Source: Marinomonas sp. SBI8L (GTDB taxonomy: Bacteria > Pseudomonadota > Gammaproteobacteria > Pseudomonadales > Marinomonadaceae). From it: a DNA stretch of 64,000 nucleotides. The DNA lies in assembly GCF_001624705.1 (NCBI RefSeq), contig NZ_JSEO01000011.1:124001-188000 (forward strand), in the 5' to 3' direction. Positions 27,475 to 36,943 of the stretch are shown here, one piece after another; the stretch's first letter is position 1; every line of letters begins with the position of its first letter. The position numbers and the translations under genes were made by a program. The notes beneath the pieces were generated by a model. The model searched no databases. It saw only the letters and a program-made list of their open reading frames with translations, and was not told the DNA's origin.

Positions 27475-28290
27475 ATGCCTGAATTACCAGAAGTCGAAAC
27501 CACTAAATGTGGTATCCAGCCCCATCTACAAGACCAACATATCCTTGATGTCGAAATACGTCAGGCGCAACTTCGTTGGCCGATCACGCCAGAGCTTGTT
27601 GATCAAGTAGCGGGTGAAAAAGTGACTTCCCTCTCGCGTCGAGGTAAGTACATAGGCATTCATACGGCGAAAGGCACTATTATTATCCACTTGGGAATGT
27701 CAGGTAGCTTGTATTTAGTGCCGGCAGAGACTCCCCCTTTATTTCATGATCATGTGGATTTTAAACTCAGTTCAGGCCAATGGTTAAGGTATACAGATCC
27801 AAGACGTTTTGGCGCCATTCTCTGGACACAAGAGGATTGGCTTGAACACAGTTTAATAAGAAGTCTTGGACCTGAACCTCTATCAGATGCTTTTACTGGA
27901 TCTTATTTGGCTGCCCGAGCTAAAGGAAAAACTCAAGCAGTGAAAACCTTTATTATGGACAGTAAACAAGTGGTTGGTGTGGGAAATATCTACGCCAACG
28001 AAGCCTTGTTTATGGCTGGAATTAAACCAAATAGAAGGGCCGGACAAGTCAGTGCAAAACGCTTGGCTGTCTTGGTAGATTGCATCAAGCTAGTGTTAGC
28101 TAGGGCAATTGAACAAGGAGGTACAACGTTGAAGGACTTTGTAGGTGGTGATGGAAAACCTGGCTATTTTAAACAATCACTGAATGTTTATGGGCGAGCA
28201 GGTTTGCCTTGCGTTAAGTGCGAGACAGACTTGCTTGAAATCCGACTGGGACAGCGAAGCACGGTTTACTGTAAAGAATGTCAGCGATGA
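27475..28290 (+). CDS. mutM: Formamidopyrimidine-DNA glycosylase
   Basis: A 271-residue Fpg. The mature N terminus PELPEVET supplies catalytic proline and glutamate; LSRRGKYIGI holds the conserved beta-region lysine. KQSLNVYGRAGLPC leads to the C-terminal zinc finger, C-x2-C-x16-C-x2-C. It removes 8-oxoguanine and ring-opened purines from DNA. ATG 27475 is fixed by the MPELPEVET signature. It follows the rpmBG terminator and may have its own promoter. Confidence 0.96.
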   Translation: MPELPEVETTKCGIQPHLQDQHILDVEIRQAQLRWPITPELVDQVAGEKVTSLSRRGKYIGIHTAKGTIIIHLGMSGSLYLVPAETPPLFHDHVDFKLSSGQWLRYTDPRRFGAILWTQEDWLEHSLIRSLGPEPLSDAFTGSYLAARAKGKTQAVKTFIMDSKQVVGVGNIYANEALFMAGIKPNRRAGQVSAKRLAVLVDCIKLVLARAIEQGGTTLKDFVGGDGKPGYFKQSLNVYGRAGLPCVKCETDLLEIRLGQRSTVYCKECQR

Positions 28291-28365
28291 TTATTTTGTA
28301 AACAGTTGAAAAAAAGTTTTACCAATTGGAAAAATTTTTGATATGCTGATTCACGTTGGAACCTG

Positions 28366-28516
28366 AACTGGTCTCAAATTACACGATTATGTAGTAAAAA
28401 AACACAAATCGACTAAGTTTAATGGGTTTTTCCCTGCTTTAATGTCACTTTGGATTGCGATAATGGTGTAATAAGTTTATTTTTGACCAGTTAGGCAGCA
28501 TCTTTTTAAAATGCTG
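28366..28516 (+). promoter_or_regulatory. Symmetric elements in the leader of the nucleoside-binding protein gene
   Basis: AACTGGTC (28366-28373) is the exact reverse complement of GACCAGTT (28485-28492), 111 bases apart, within a 261-base region with no gene. Close to the start codon CAGCAT (28496-28501) and ATGCTG (28511-28516) form a small hairpin. They may be operator halves or RNA pairing; no known riboswitch is recognised. Confidence 0.35.
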
Positions 28517-28551
28517 TTACAAACATACTAATAACTACAAGAGGAATTCTA

Positions 28552-29544
28552 ATGAAAGGTGTCTTTCTTGCATCCGCTACGGCGCTAGCAATTGCAGCTT
28601 CGGCTCAAGCTGCAGATATCAAACCTGCTGTTGTATACGACCAAGCGGGTAAATTTGATAAATCCTTCAACGAAGGTGTTTACAACGGTATTACTAAATT
28701 CACTCAGGATTCTGGTGTACAGGTTCGTGAATTTGAACCGAAAAACGAAGCTCAGGTTGAACAGGGTCTTCGTCGTTTGGCGAAACGTGGACACTCTCCA
28801 ATCGTTGCTGTGGGTTTCTCTATGGCATCTGCTCTTGAAAAAGTTGCTAAAGACTTCCCTGACACTAAATTTACCATCATCGACATGGTTGTTGGCTTGC
28901 CTAACGTTCAATCTATCGTCTTTAAAGAGCACGAAGGTTCGTTCCTAGTAGGTTCATTAGCTGCTATGGCATCTAAAACTGACAAAGTTGGTTTTGTTGG
29001 TGGTATGGATATTCCTCTTATCCGTCGTTTTGCTTGTGGTTACGAGCAAGGCGTTAAATACGTTTCTTCTAACGCAGACGTATTCCAAAACATGACTGGT
29101 TCTACTCCTTCTGCTTTCAATGACCCAACTAAGGGTTCTGAATTGGCTAAGAGTCAATTCTCTAAAGGTGCAGACGTAGTATTCGCAGCCGCTGGTGGTA
29201 CTGGTATCGGTGTTTACCAAGCAGCGAAAGACGATGGCAAATTCGCTATCGGTGTTGACTCAAACCAAAACCACATTCAACCAGGCACAATGCTAACTTC
29301 TATGGTTAAGCGTGTTGACCTTGCGGCTTACAATGCTTACACAGCAGCGAAAGACGGTTCTTGGGCACCTGGCGTGACTGTTCTAGGTCTTGCTGAAGGT
29401 GGTGTTGATTGGGCGCTTGATAACAACAACGCAGCGCTTGTATCAGACGAGATGAAAGCAAAAATTTCAGCTATCCGTGCTGATATCGTAAATGGAACTA
29501 TCTCAGTTCACGATTACATGTCCAACAACTCTTGCGACATCTAA
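28552..29544 (+). CDS. BMP-family nucleoside-binding periplasmic protein
   Basis: A 330-residue basic-membrane-protein/PnrA-type binding protein. The signal peptide ends near AQA-ADIK at residue 20, with no lipobox cysteine, so it is probably soluble in the periplasm. Family motifs are DKSFNEGVYNGI near the N terminus, DMVVGLPNVQSIVFKEHEGSFLVG and VGVDSNQNHI-like GVDSNQNHIQPG. Members bind purine nucleosides, which fits the purine nucleoside phosphorylase and deo genes downstream. AAGAGGAAT precedes ATG 28552. A strong terminator separates it from the ATPase gene. Confidence 0.9.
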   Translation: MKGVFLASATALAIAASAQAADIKPAVVYDQAGKFDKSFNEGVYNGITKFTQDSGVQVREFEPKNEAQVEQGLRRLAKRGHSPIVAVGFSMASALEKVAKDFPDTKFTIIDMVVGLPNVQSIVFKEHEGSFLVGSLAAMASKTDKVGFVGGMDIPLIRRFACGYEQGVKYVSSNADVFQNMTGSTPSAFNDPTKGSELAKSQFSKGADVVFAAAGGTGIGVYQAAKDDGKFAIGVDSNQNHIQPGTMLTSMVKRVDLAAYNAYTAAKDGSWAPGVTVLGLAEGGVDWALDNNNAALVSDEMKAKISAIRADIVNGTISVHDYMSNNSCDI

Positions 29545-29555
29545 TCTAATAAGAA

Positions 29556-29591
29556 ACAGTCGTCTGTCATAAGCAGACGGCTGTTTTTTTT
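29556..29591 (+). terminator. Terminator inside the nucleoside importer cluster
   Basis: ACAGTCGTCTG (29556-29566) pairs with CAGACGGCTGT (29574-29584) over eleven positions with one wobble, then seven Ts. Its place between binding-protein and ATPase genes suggests that the binding protein is made in excess, with partial read-through or a separate promoter for the rest. Confidence 0.92.
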
Positions 29592-29848
29592 GCTTAGAAT
29601 AAATTTCTGAAACTAATGTGTTTACAAGAAACTTTTGTTGCAGATAGCACATTAGACGCTAATGCTTAGCCCTTATATAAAGATTAAGTTCTTTTTAAGT
29701 CAGATTATCAGCCTGTATAAAGTTAGGTGTTAGTTCATCAATAAATAAATGCAGCAAACTAAGGTGGCTAGATCCTTGTTCTGAGTGTATTTTGAACAAT
29801 GTTAAACATGGCTATCTATAATTAACCGCAGATAAATCACAAATTCTT
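29592..29848 (+). promoter_or_regulatory. Rest of the 304-base gap: promoter region before the nucleoside ABC ATPase gene
   Basis: The gap 29545-29848 holds the terminator above and then no gene. A perfect -10 TATAAT (29817-29822) lies 26 bases before the start codon. The best -35, TTGAAC (29792-29797), is 19 bases away, a long spacer that may need an activator. Between them lies the odd palindrome ATGTT-A-AACAT. The Shine-Dalgarno sequence for ATG 29849 is weak. Confidence 0.5.
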
Positions 29849-31408
29849 ATGAATAATACTACAAGCCCATACGCGATCGAATTGCGCGATATTAGTAAGC
29901 GCTTTGGAGCAGTCCAAGCCAATAAAGACATTTGTCTTCAAGTCCCTGCTGGCACGGTTCACGGCATTATTGGTGAAAACGGCGCAGGGAAGTCCACTTT
30001 AATGAGCATCATTTATGGCTTCTACGAAGCAGACTCTGGTGATATTGAAGTGGGGGGTGAGCTTGTTAATATCCGCACCTCTGAAGATGCTATTCGTTTC
30101 GGCATTGGTATGGTTCACCAGCACTTTATGTTGGTTGAAAACTTTACAGTGCTAGAAAATGTTGTTCTAGGTGCCGAAGGTGGTGCCATGCTTAAAGGCG
30201 GTTTAGACGCTGCCCGTAAAGAGTTGAAGCGACTAGAACAAGAATACAATCTAGATGTTGATGTGGATGCGGTTGTTGAAGATTTACCCGTTGGTTTACA
30301 GCAACGAGTTGAAATCTTAAAAGCACTTTATCGTGGTGCGAAAATCCTAATTTTGGATGAACCGACAGGGGTATTAACCCCACAAGAAGCAGATCACCTG
30401 TTTAGAATTCTACAATCCCTGAAAGAGCAGGGTGTGACAGTCATGATTATCACTCACAAACTACGTGAAATCATGGCATCAACAGACAATGTCTCAGTTA
30501 TGCGTCAAGGCCAAATGGTTGCTCACAGGGTAACGGCTGAAACGGATAAAGAAGAGCTTGCAGAGCTTATGGTGGGTAAGAAAGTCCGCCTGGTGGTGGA
30601 TAAAGAAGAGGCTAAGCCAACAAACGTAGCCCTTTCTGCTAAAAACTTAAGCTGGTTTGATGAGCAAGGTGTTAAGCGCCTTAAAGATGTCAGCTTAGAA
30701 TTAAAAGCAGGTGAAATTGTGGGTATTGCTGGTGTATCTGGTAATGGCCAAAGTGAATTGCTAAATGCTTTGTCAGGTATTACTCCTTTATCTGGCGGCG
30801 AGATTCATTTCAATGGTGAAGTGATTACTGCCAAGAATAAGAAAAATGCATCGCAAATGCGTGACCTAAAAATGGCCCATGTGCCAGAAGATCGCCATAA
30901 GATGGGCCTAGTTACTGGCTTTGAAGCTTATGAAGCGGCTATCTTGGGTTACCACAACTCTGAAGCATACAACGGTAAAATCCTATTAGACCGTAAAGCT
31001 ATGTTAGATGAGTGTAATGAGCGTATGCAAAAGTGGGATGTTCGTCCTGCGGATCCTTTCTTGAAAACGGCTAACTTTTCTGGTGGTAACCAGCAAAAGA
31101 TTGTTATTGCCCGTGAAGTAGAGCAAAACCCAGATGTGTTATTGATTGGCCAGCCAACACGTGGTGTGGATATTGGTGCGATCGAAAACATCCATGAAGA
31201 AATTGTTAAATTGAGAGACTCAGGTAAGGCGATCTTACTGGTCTCTGTAGAACTGGATGAAATTATGGCCTTAAGTGACCGAATTATCGTCATGTTTGAT
31301 GGCGCGGTTGTTGGCGAAATTGATGCTAAAGACGCGGATGAGCGCACGCTTGGCTTGATGATGGCGAACGCCTTGAACGAAGAAGAAAAAGCAGGAGGCC
31401 AAGCATGA
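29849..31408 (+). CDS. Nucleoside ABC transporter ATP-binding protein (two ABC domains)
   Basis: A 519-residue double ATPase of the sugar/nucleoside (RbsA, NupA/YufO) type. Domain one has Walker A GENGAGKST and Walker B ILILDEPT, with a divergent signature (PVGLQQRVEIL). Domain two has a degenerate Walker A (GVSGNGQSE) but an intact signature SGGNQQKIVIAREV. One competent and one degenerate nucleotide site is normal for this group. It energises nucleoside import at the inner membrane. It overlaps the first permease gene by four bases (ATGA). Confidence 0.93.
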   Translation: MNNTTSPYAIELRDISKRFGAVQANKDICLQVPAGTVHGIIGENGAGKSTLMSIIYGFYEADSGDIEVGGELVNIRTSEDAIRFGIGMVHQHFMLVENFTVLENVVLGAEGGAMLKGGLDAARKELKRLEQEYNLDVDVDAVVEDLPVGLQQRVEILKALYRGAKILILDEPTGVLTPQEADHLFRILQSLKEQGVTVMIITHKLREIMASTDNVSVMRQGQMVAHRVTAETDKEELAELMVGKKVRLVVDKEEAKPTNVALSAKNLSWFDEQGVKRLKDVSLELKAGEIVGIAGVSGNGQSELLNALSGITPLSGGEIHFNGEVITAKNKKNASQMRDLKMAHVPEDRHKMGLVTGFEAYEAAILGYHNSEAYNGKILLDRKAMLDECNERMQKWDVRPADPFLKTANFSGGNQQKIVIAREVEQNPDVLLIGQPTRGVDIGAIENIHEEIVKLRDSGKAILLVSVELDEIMALSDRIIVMFDGAVVGEIDAKDADERTLGLMMANALNEEEKAGGQA

Positions 31409-32502
31409 GTCAGCCGAAAGTTCCGGTTTGGGTGAATCTTGCCCTTATTCCGTTTATTAATATTATGTTGGCCTTTTTGGTGTCAGCCTTGGTTATTTTA
31501 GCCATAGGTGAAAACCCAATCGAAGCAGCAGGTTACCTAGTGTACGGTGCCTTTGGTTATGAAGAAGGCATTGGCTATACCCTGTATTATGCCACTAACC
31601 TTATCTTCACTGGTTTAGCCGTATCCATTGCTTTTAAAGCCGGTATTTTCAACATTGGTGGTGAAGGACAGGCTTATATAGGTGGTTTAGGTGTGGGACT
31701 GGCATGTCTCGCATTCGACCAGACTATGCCATTCTACGTGATTGTTCCGCTAGCCATTATTGGTGGTGCTGCGTTTGGTGCTGCTTGGGCGTATATCCCT
31801 GCGTATTTAAGTGCGCGTCGTGGTAGTCACGTGGTAATTACCACTATCATGTTTAACTTTATTGCGTCTTCTTTGATGGTTTATCTGATGGTGAACTGGC
31901 TTAAACAGGAAGGTCGTATGTCTCCTAACAGCCGTACTTTCGAAGAATCTGCTTGGCTGCCATACATGCATGAAATGCTAGCAGCCATTGGTATTAACAT
32001 TGAGCAATCACCGCTTAATGCCTCTTTCCTTTGGGCGCTAATTTGCTGTGTTCTGATTTGGGGCTTGATATGGCATACACGCTGGGGTTACCAGTTACGT
32101 ACCGTAGGTACTAACGCAACTGCTGCTATCTATGCGGGTATTGATAATGGCAAGGTGACTATTTGGGTTATGTTGATTTCGGGTGCTTTGGCTGGTTTTG
32201 TTGGCCTGAACGAAATCATGGGTGTTCAGCACAGTCTATTGCTTAACTTTACCGCGGGTTTTGGTTTTGCTGGTATTGCTGTGTCTTTGATGGGTCGTAA
32301 TCACCCAGTCGGAATTATCCTTGCCGCGATATTATTTGGTGCGCTTTATCAAGGTGGTTCAGAGTTAGCGTTTGAAATTCCAAGCATCACACCAGAAATC
32401 GTAGTTGTGATCCAAGGTCTAGTTATCCTGTTCTCTGGTGCACTAGAACATATGTGTAAAGATCGTGTTGAAGCTTTCTTCACCCGTACTTCAGCAGCTT
32501 AG
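31405..32502 (+). CDS. Nucleoside ABC transporter permease (first subunit)
   Basis: A 365-residue membrane protein of the branched-chain/ribose-type permease family (YufP/NupB-like). About ten hydrophobic segments are visible, with NIGGEGQAYIGG near residue 85 and AGFGFAGIAVSLMGRNHP near residue 290 as family landmarks. It forms the channel with the next gene product. The start overlaps the ATPase gene stop, indicating coupled translation. Confidence 0.92.
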   Translation: MSQPKVPVWVNLALIPFINIMLAFLVSALVILAIGENPIEAAGYLVYGAFGYEEGIGYTLYYATNLIFTGLAVSIAFKAGIFNIGGEGQAYIGGLGVGLACLAFDQTMPFYVIVPLAIIGGAAFGAAWAYIPAYLSARRGSHVVITTIMFNFIASSLMVYLMVNWLKQEGRMSPNSRTFEESAWLPYMHEMLAAIGINIEQSPLNASFLWALICCVLIWGLIWHTRWGYQLRTVGTNATAAIYAGIDNGKVTIWVMLISGALAGFVGLNEIMGVQHSLLLNFTAGFGFAGIAVSLMGRNHPVGIILAAILFGALYQGGSELAFEIPSITPEIVVVIQGLVILFSGALEHMCKDRVEAFFTRTSAA

Positions 32503-32512
32503 GAGATAGCAG

Positions 32513-33481
32513 ATGTTTGAAACACTTATTCTTATTCTAGATGCGACATTACGTGTATCTACACCTCTTATCCTTGCTGCTTTAGCAGGTTTATTTGCCG
32601 AACGCTCTGGTATCGTTGATATTGGTCTGGAAGGTAAAATCCTTGGTGCTGCGTTTGCGGCAGCGGCAGCGGCGGCTGTATTTGGTTCTGCTTGGATAGG
32701 TTTACTTTTTGCCATTATCGCGTCGGTTGCCCTAGCGTTAATTCATGGTTTTGCTTGTATTACCCACCGTGGTGATCACATTGTTAGTGGTGTCGCGATT
32801 AATACAATCGTCGCTGGACTCACAGTTACCTTAGGCCTTGATTGGTTCAGTCAAGGTGGTCAAACACCGGCTTTGACAGGTGATGCACGATTTACCTCTA
32901 TTACTTTCCCATTTGCTGATGCATTGGCAGATGTGCCTGTAATAGGTCTGATCTATTCAGAGCTATTAAGCGGCCACAACATCTTGGTTTATCTAGCCTT
33001 CGCGATTGTGCCTCTAGCGGTTTGGATTATTTACAAAACGCGCTTTGGCTTACGACTACGTGCTGTTGGTGAGAACCCTCATGCGGTGGATACGGCGGGT
33101 ATCAGTGTTGCCTTTATACGTTATCGTGCCATGATCATTTGCGGTATCTTATGTGGTCTAGCCGGTGCTTATCTATCGACTGCTCATAATGCAGGCTTCT
33201 TGAAAGATATGAGTGCTGGTAAAGGCTATATCGCTTTGGCGGCTTTGATCTTTGGTAAGTGGCGTCCTGTTCCTGTGATGTTTGCTTGTCTGTTATTTGG
33301 TTTCCTAGATGCTGTTGCGGTACGTATGCAAGGTGTTCAAGTACCAGGTATCGGTGAAGTACCAGTACAGGCTATCGAAGTATTACCTTATGTACTGACG
33401 GTATTATTACTTGCTGGTTTTATCGGTAAGGCGGTTGCGCCAAAAGCTGTCGGCCGACCTTATGTGAAAGAGCGAGGCTAG
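32513..33481 (+). CDS. Nucleoside ABC transporter permease (second subunit)
   Basis: A 322-residue membrane protein, YufQ/NupC-like partner of the preceding permease. The landmark IVDIGLEGKILGAAFAAAAA is near the N terminus, and GKGYIALAALIFGKWRP near residue 240. An alanine-rich run (about residues 44-56) sits in a membrane helix. AGGAGAT precedes ATG 32513. The cytidine deaminase gene begins one base after its stop. Confidence 0.92.
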   Translation: MFETLILILDATLRVSTPLILAALAGLFAERSGIVDIGLEGKILGAAFAAAAAAAVFGSAWIGLLFAIIASVALALIHGFACITHRGDHIVSGVAINTIVAGLTVTLGLDWFSQGGQTPALTGDARFTSITFPFADALADVPVIGLIYSELLSGHNILVYLAFAIVPLAVWIIYKTRFGLRLRAVGENPHAVDTAGISVAFIRYRAMIICGILCGLAGAYLSTAHNAGFLKDMSAGKGYIALAALIFGKWRPVPVMFACLLFGFLDAVAVRMQGVQVPGIGEVPVQAIEVLPYVLTVLLLAGFIGKAVAPKAVGRPYVKERG

Positions 33482-33482
33482 T

Positions 33483-33890
33483 ATGTCATCTCTTGATGTG
33501 AAAAAAGCAGTAGAGCTAGCGAATAAAGCAATGAGTAAGGCCTATGTGCCTTACTCAGAGTTTAAAGTGGGTGCAGTCATCGAGACACTAAATGGCAAAG
33601 TTTATTCTGGCTGTAATGTTGAAAATGCCGCTTATCCTGAAGGCACATGTGCTGAGGCTGGTGCGATTTCAGCTATGGTACTTGATGGTGAACAGAAAAT
33701 AGACAATATTTATGTATTGGGTAATGGTGAACAGCTGGTCACACCTTGTGGTGGCTGTCGTCAAAAAATCAGAGAGTTCTCAACTCCTGATACTCAAATA
33801 CATATTTGCGGGCCAGAAGGCGTACGCAAAACCCTATCAATGGAAGAGCTTCTTCCCTTCTCATTTGGGCCTGAAAATTTGAAAAAATAA
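33483..33890 (+). CDS. cdd: Cytidine deaminase
   Basis: A 135-residue tetrameric-type cytidine deaminase. The zinc site is C in SGCNVENAAYPEGTCAEAGAI with catalytic glutamate, and the second pair PCGGCRQ. It converts cytidine and deoxycytidine to uridine and deoxyuridine. It follows the importer without a gap, so imported pyrimidine nucleosides are deaminated first. No uridine or thymidine phosphorylase gene is in the window. Confidence 0.95.
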   Translation: MSSLDVKKAVELANKAMSKAYVPYSEFKVGAVIETLNGKVYSGCNVENAAYPEGTCAEAGAISAMVLDGEQKIDNIYVLGNGEQLVTPCGGCRQKIREFSTPDTQIHICGPEGVRKTLSMEELLPFSFGPENLKK

Positions 33891-33999
33891 CAGGTCCGAT
33901 ATTGGCGCTTTCCAAGCAGGAGAGCGCTAATCAAAATCGCCAAGGAACCGCGTACTTATCACAGGAGTGGCTTACTTTAATTAAAAAGGAAAGACGTGT

Positions 34000-34809
34000 A
34001 TGAAGGCTTATCAATTAAGTGCAGATTATTTGCAAAAGAAAATCGGTGACCGCAAACCAGAGGTTGCTATCATTCTCGGAAGTGGATTGGGCTCATTAGC
34101 TGAAGTAATCCAAGATCCTATCTATATCCCTTACGGTGAAATCCCAGGCTTCCCTAAATCGAGTGTTCATGGTCATAAAGGTCGTTTAGTCATTGGTCGT
34201 CTTGGCAATAAAGAAGTTGCCTGTATGCAGGGTCGTTTCCATGTGTATGAAGGTATTGCTCCTGAAACACTGCAAATCCCGATTCGTACTTTAAAGCTGA
34301 TTGGTTGTGACACCCTATTGTTAACTAATGCCGCTGGTAGCTTGAACGAAGATATGGGGCCAGGCAGTCTGATGTTGATCGAAGATCACATTAATTTCTC
34401 TGGTGTTAATCCGTTAGTAGGTGAAAATGACGACAGCATTGGACCTAGATTCCAAGACATGACTCGCGCCTATGATCCTGAGCTAAGTGATGGCATTAAT
34501 GAGGTGGCAAAAGGGCTTAACATTAACCTGTTTAAAGGGGTTTATGTGTGGGCATTAGGACCAAGCTTTGAAACGCCTGCAGAAATTCGTATGTTCCGTA
34601 CTTTAGGTGCTGATGCGGTAGGTATGAGTACGGTGCCAGAAACTATCGTAGCGCGTCATTGTGGCATGAAGGTTGCGGCAATTTCATCTATCACCAACCT
34701 AGGTGCTGGCATGTCAGGTAACTCATTAAGCCATGAAGAAACCTTAGATGAAGGCCAAAAAGCGGCTGCAGAATTGAGTAAGTTGGTTATCGCTTGGTTG
34801 GAGAGTTAA
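34000..34809 (+). CDS. punA: Purine nucleoside phosphorylase, trimeric type
   Basis: A 269-residue PNP of the trimeric (PNP-I, PunA/XapA-like) class, not the hexameric DeoD. Phosphate-site motifs GSGLGSLAEVI and HGHKGRLVIG, the central LTNAAGSLNEDMGPG, and the purine site SITNLGAGMSG are present. It splits inosine and guanosine and their deoxy forms to base and (deoxy)ribose 1-phosphate. Spacing to cdd is 109 bases with a small GC-rich hairpin; AAAGGAAAG precedes ATG 34000. It overlaps nothing but stands four bases before deoC. Confidence 0.92.
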   Translation: MKAYQLSADYLQKKIGDRKPEVAIILGSGLGSLAEVIQDPIYIPYGEIPGFPKSSVHGHKGRLVIGRLGNKEVACMQGRFHVYEGIAPETLQIPIRTLKLIGCDTLLLTNAAGSLNEDMGPGSLMLIEDHINFSGVNPLVGENDDSIGPRFQDMTRAYDPELSDGINEVAKGLNINLFKGVYVWALGPSFETPAEIRMFRTLGADAVGMSTVPETIVARHCGMKVAAISSITNLGAGMSGNSLSHEETLDEGQKAAAELSKLVIAWLES

Positions 34810-34812
34810 GTC

Positions 34813-35613
34813 ATGTCTGATCAAGTAAAATCTGTTACTGAAATGACGGATGCCGAACTCGCAAAACTGGCTCTTGGTCTATTAGATTTAACCAGTTTGA
34901 ATGATGATGACACAGAAGCCAAAATTTCGGCCCTGTGTGAGCAAGCGCAAATTGAGTCTGTTGGCAAAGTCGCGGCTTTATGTATTTATCCAAGATTCAT
35001 TCCTTGGGCAAAACAAGAGTTGGCTCGTCTTAATATCATAGATGTGAAGATAGCCACTGTCAGTAATTTTCCACAGGGACGGGATAACTTAGCGGCGGCT
35101 GTTGCTGAGACAAAAGCCTGTCTTGCTTATGGTGCAGACGAAGTCGATGTGGTTTTTCCTTACCGCGCTTTACTGGATGGCAATGAGTCTATTGGTTATA
35201 AGCTTGTGAAGGCTTGTAAGGCTGCCTGCGGTGAAAAATCACTTAAGGTCATCATAGAGTCAGGTGAATTAAAAACACCTGAGCTGATCGCTAAGGCGAG
35301 TCAGATTTCAATTGCTGCAGGCGCTGATTTCATCAAAACCTCAACCGGTAAAGTGCCAGTTAATGCGACACTAGAGGCGGCTGATATTATGCTAACGCAA
35401 ATCATTGATAGCCAAAAAGCGATTGGTTTCAAACCTGCTGGTGGCGTTAAAACCCTTGCAGACGTCAGAGAATACCTGACTTTGCTAGAATCTAAGCTAG
35501 GTAAAGAGGCGTTAACTGCGACCACCTTCCGTTTTGGGACTAGCTCACTTTTAAAAGCCTTATTAGAGGCAATGGGTGAAGCAAGCGACGGAATCACAAC
35601 AGGAGCATACTAG
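34813..35613 (+). CDS. deoC: Deoxyribose-phosphate aldolase
   Basis: A 266-residue class I aldolase. The Schiff-base lysine is in FIKTSTGK, and KPAGGVKT carries the second active-site lysine; ALCIYPRF and VSNFPQG are family segments. It splits deoxyribose 5-phosphate to glyceraldehyde 3-phosphate and acetaldehyde. It sits between PNP and deoB in a salvage operon. Confidence 0.95.
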   Translation: MSDQVKSVTEMTDAELAKLALGLLDLTSLNDDDTEAKISALCEQAQIESVGKVAALCIYPRFIPWAKQELARLNIIDVKIATVSNFPQGRDNLAAAVAETKACLAYGADEVDVVFPYRALLDGNESIGYKLVKACKAACGEKSLKVIIESGELKTPELIAKASQISIAAGADFIKTSTGKVPVNATLEAADIMLTQIIDSQKAIGFKPAGGVKTLADVREYLTLLESKLGKEALTATTFRFGTSSLLKALLEAMGEASDGITTGAY

Positions 35614-35614
35614 T

Positions 35615-36853
35615 ATGAGCCGAGCAATCATTTTAATGATGGATTCTTTTGGAGTGGGTGCGGCACATGATGCGGCAGACTTTGGTGATGTGGGTTCTGA
35701 TACCTTTGGTCATATCGCAAAAGCCTGTGCAGAAGGCCAAGCAGAAGTAGGTCGAACTGGGCCCCTAAAGCTACCTAACTTAGAGAAAAAAGGCCTAGGA
35801 CATCTTGCTAAAGCCAGTACCGGAAACTATCCACAAGGCTTTGATTATCGAGGTCCTGTGGATGCTTTGCATGGTTATGCACAAGAGCTAAGTAGTGGTA
35901 AAGACACCCCAAGTGGCCATTGGGAGCTTGCGGGTGTACCTGTATTATTTGATTGGGATTACTTTCCTAATACGCCAAAATGCTTTCCTGCTGACTTTAT
36001 GGCAGAGCTATCAAAACGCGGCAAGCTAGAAGGTGTTTTAGGTGAATGCCACGCTTCTGGTACCGAAATCATTGCCCGTTTAGGTGACGAGCATATGCTT
36101 ACGGATTTCCCTATCATCTATTCATCTGCTGACAGCGTGTTGCAAATAGCAGCGCACGAAGAAAGCTTTGGATTAGAGCGCTTATTGACCTTGTGTCAGA
36201 TCGCTCGTGATCTTCTGGACGAAATGAAGATGAACATAGGCCGTGTTATCGCTAGACCTTTTATCGGGTCGAATGCAGATGACTTTGCTCGTACGGGAAA
36301 TCGTCGTGACCTTGCGGTTGAGCCGCCAGCGAAAACAGTTTTGAACTATCTTGCTGAAGCAGGTGGTCAGGTGATTAGTATTGGTAAAATTGCCGACATT
36401 TATGCTCACTCAGGTATTACTCATAAGGTGAAAGCAACGGGATTGATGAAGCTAGTCGATGCGACGATTGAAAGCATTAATACCGCGCCTGATAATAGCC
36501 TTATCTTCCCTAACTTTGTCGACTTTGATTCTTCATACGGACACAGACGTGATGTGTCGGGTTATGCCGCTGCATTAGAAGCCTTTGATGCCCGTTTGCC
36601 TGAAATCGAAGCGGCGCTTAAGCCGGGTGATAGAGTATTTATCAGTGCCGACCATGGTTGTGACCCGACTTGGCCCGGTACGGATCATACCCGTGAGCAT
36701 GTGCCTGTGATTTGCTTTGGCCCTGGCATTGAAGCCGGAGCTGATGCTGAGGCAACGAGCATAGGCACACGTAAGAGCTTTGCTGATATTGGTCAGAGCA
36801 TTGCCTCTCATTTAGGATTAGCCAAGCTAGGTTATGGCGAAAGCTTTTTATAG
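35615..36853 (+). CDS. deoB: Phosphopentomutase
   Basis: A 412-residue metal-dependent phosphopentomutase of the alkaline phosphatase superfamily. [13 protein letters not shown] near the start, [12 protein letters not shown] with the phospho-accepting threonine, and [21 protein letters not shown] give the metal sites. It interconverts (deoxy)ribose 1- and 5-phosphates, linking PNP to DeoC. I start at ATG 35615, right after the deoC stop with AGGAG nine bases upstream; the frame opens at 35576 inside deoC. Confidence 0.95.
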   Translation: MSRAIILMMDSFGVGAAHDAADFGDVGSDTFGHIAKACAEGQAEVGRTGPLKLPNLEKKGLGHLAKASTGNYPQGFDYRGPVDALHGYAQELSSGKDTPSGHWELAGVPVLFDWDYFPNTPKCFPADFMAELSKRGKLEGVLGECHASGTEIIARLGDEHMLTDFPIIYSSADSVLQIAAHEESFGLERLLTLCQIARDLLDEMKMNIGRVIARPFIGSNADDFARTGNRRDLAVEPPAKTVLNYLAEAGGQVISIGKIADIYAHSGITHKVKATGLMKLVDATIESINTAPDNSLIFPNFVDFDSSYGHRRDVSGYAAALEAFDARLPEIEAALKPGDRVFISADHGCDPTWPGTDHTREHVPVICFGPGIEAGADAEATSIGTRKSFADIGQSIASHLGLAKLGYGESFL

Positions 36854-36879
36854 CTAGTTAATCTCTATTATGAATAAAC

Positions 36880-36905
36880 AAAAACGTCCTTAGGGGCGTT
36901 TTTAT
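36880..36905 (+). terminator. Terminator after deoB
   Basis: AAAACGTCC (36881-36889) pairs with GGGCGTTTT through a nine-position stem with one wobble and a TTAG loop, followed by T-rich sequence. It ends the nucleoside salvage operon. Confidence 0.75.
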
Positions 36906-36943
36906 TTATGTGCCACAATCGATCTAATTAAAAGAAGGGAAAT

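Noticed and set aside
32641-32690. GCG/GCA-rich tract in the second nucleoside permease gene as a repeat
   Set aside because: It codes for an alanine-rich membrane helix in frame and is not an exact repeat array.
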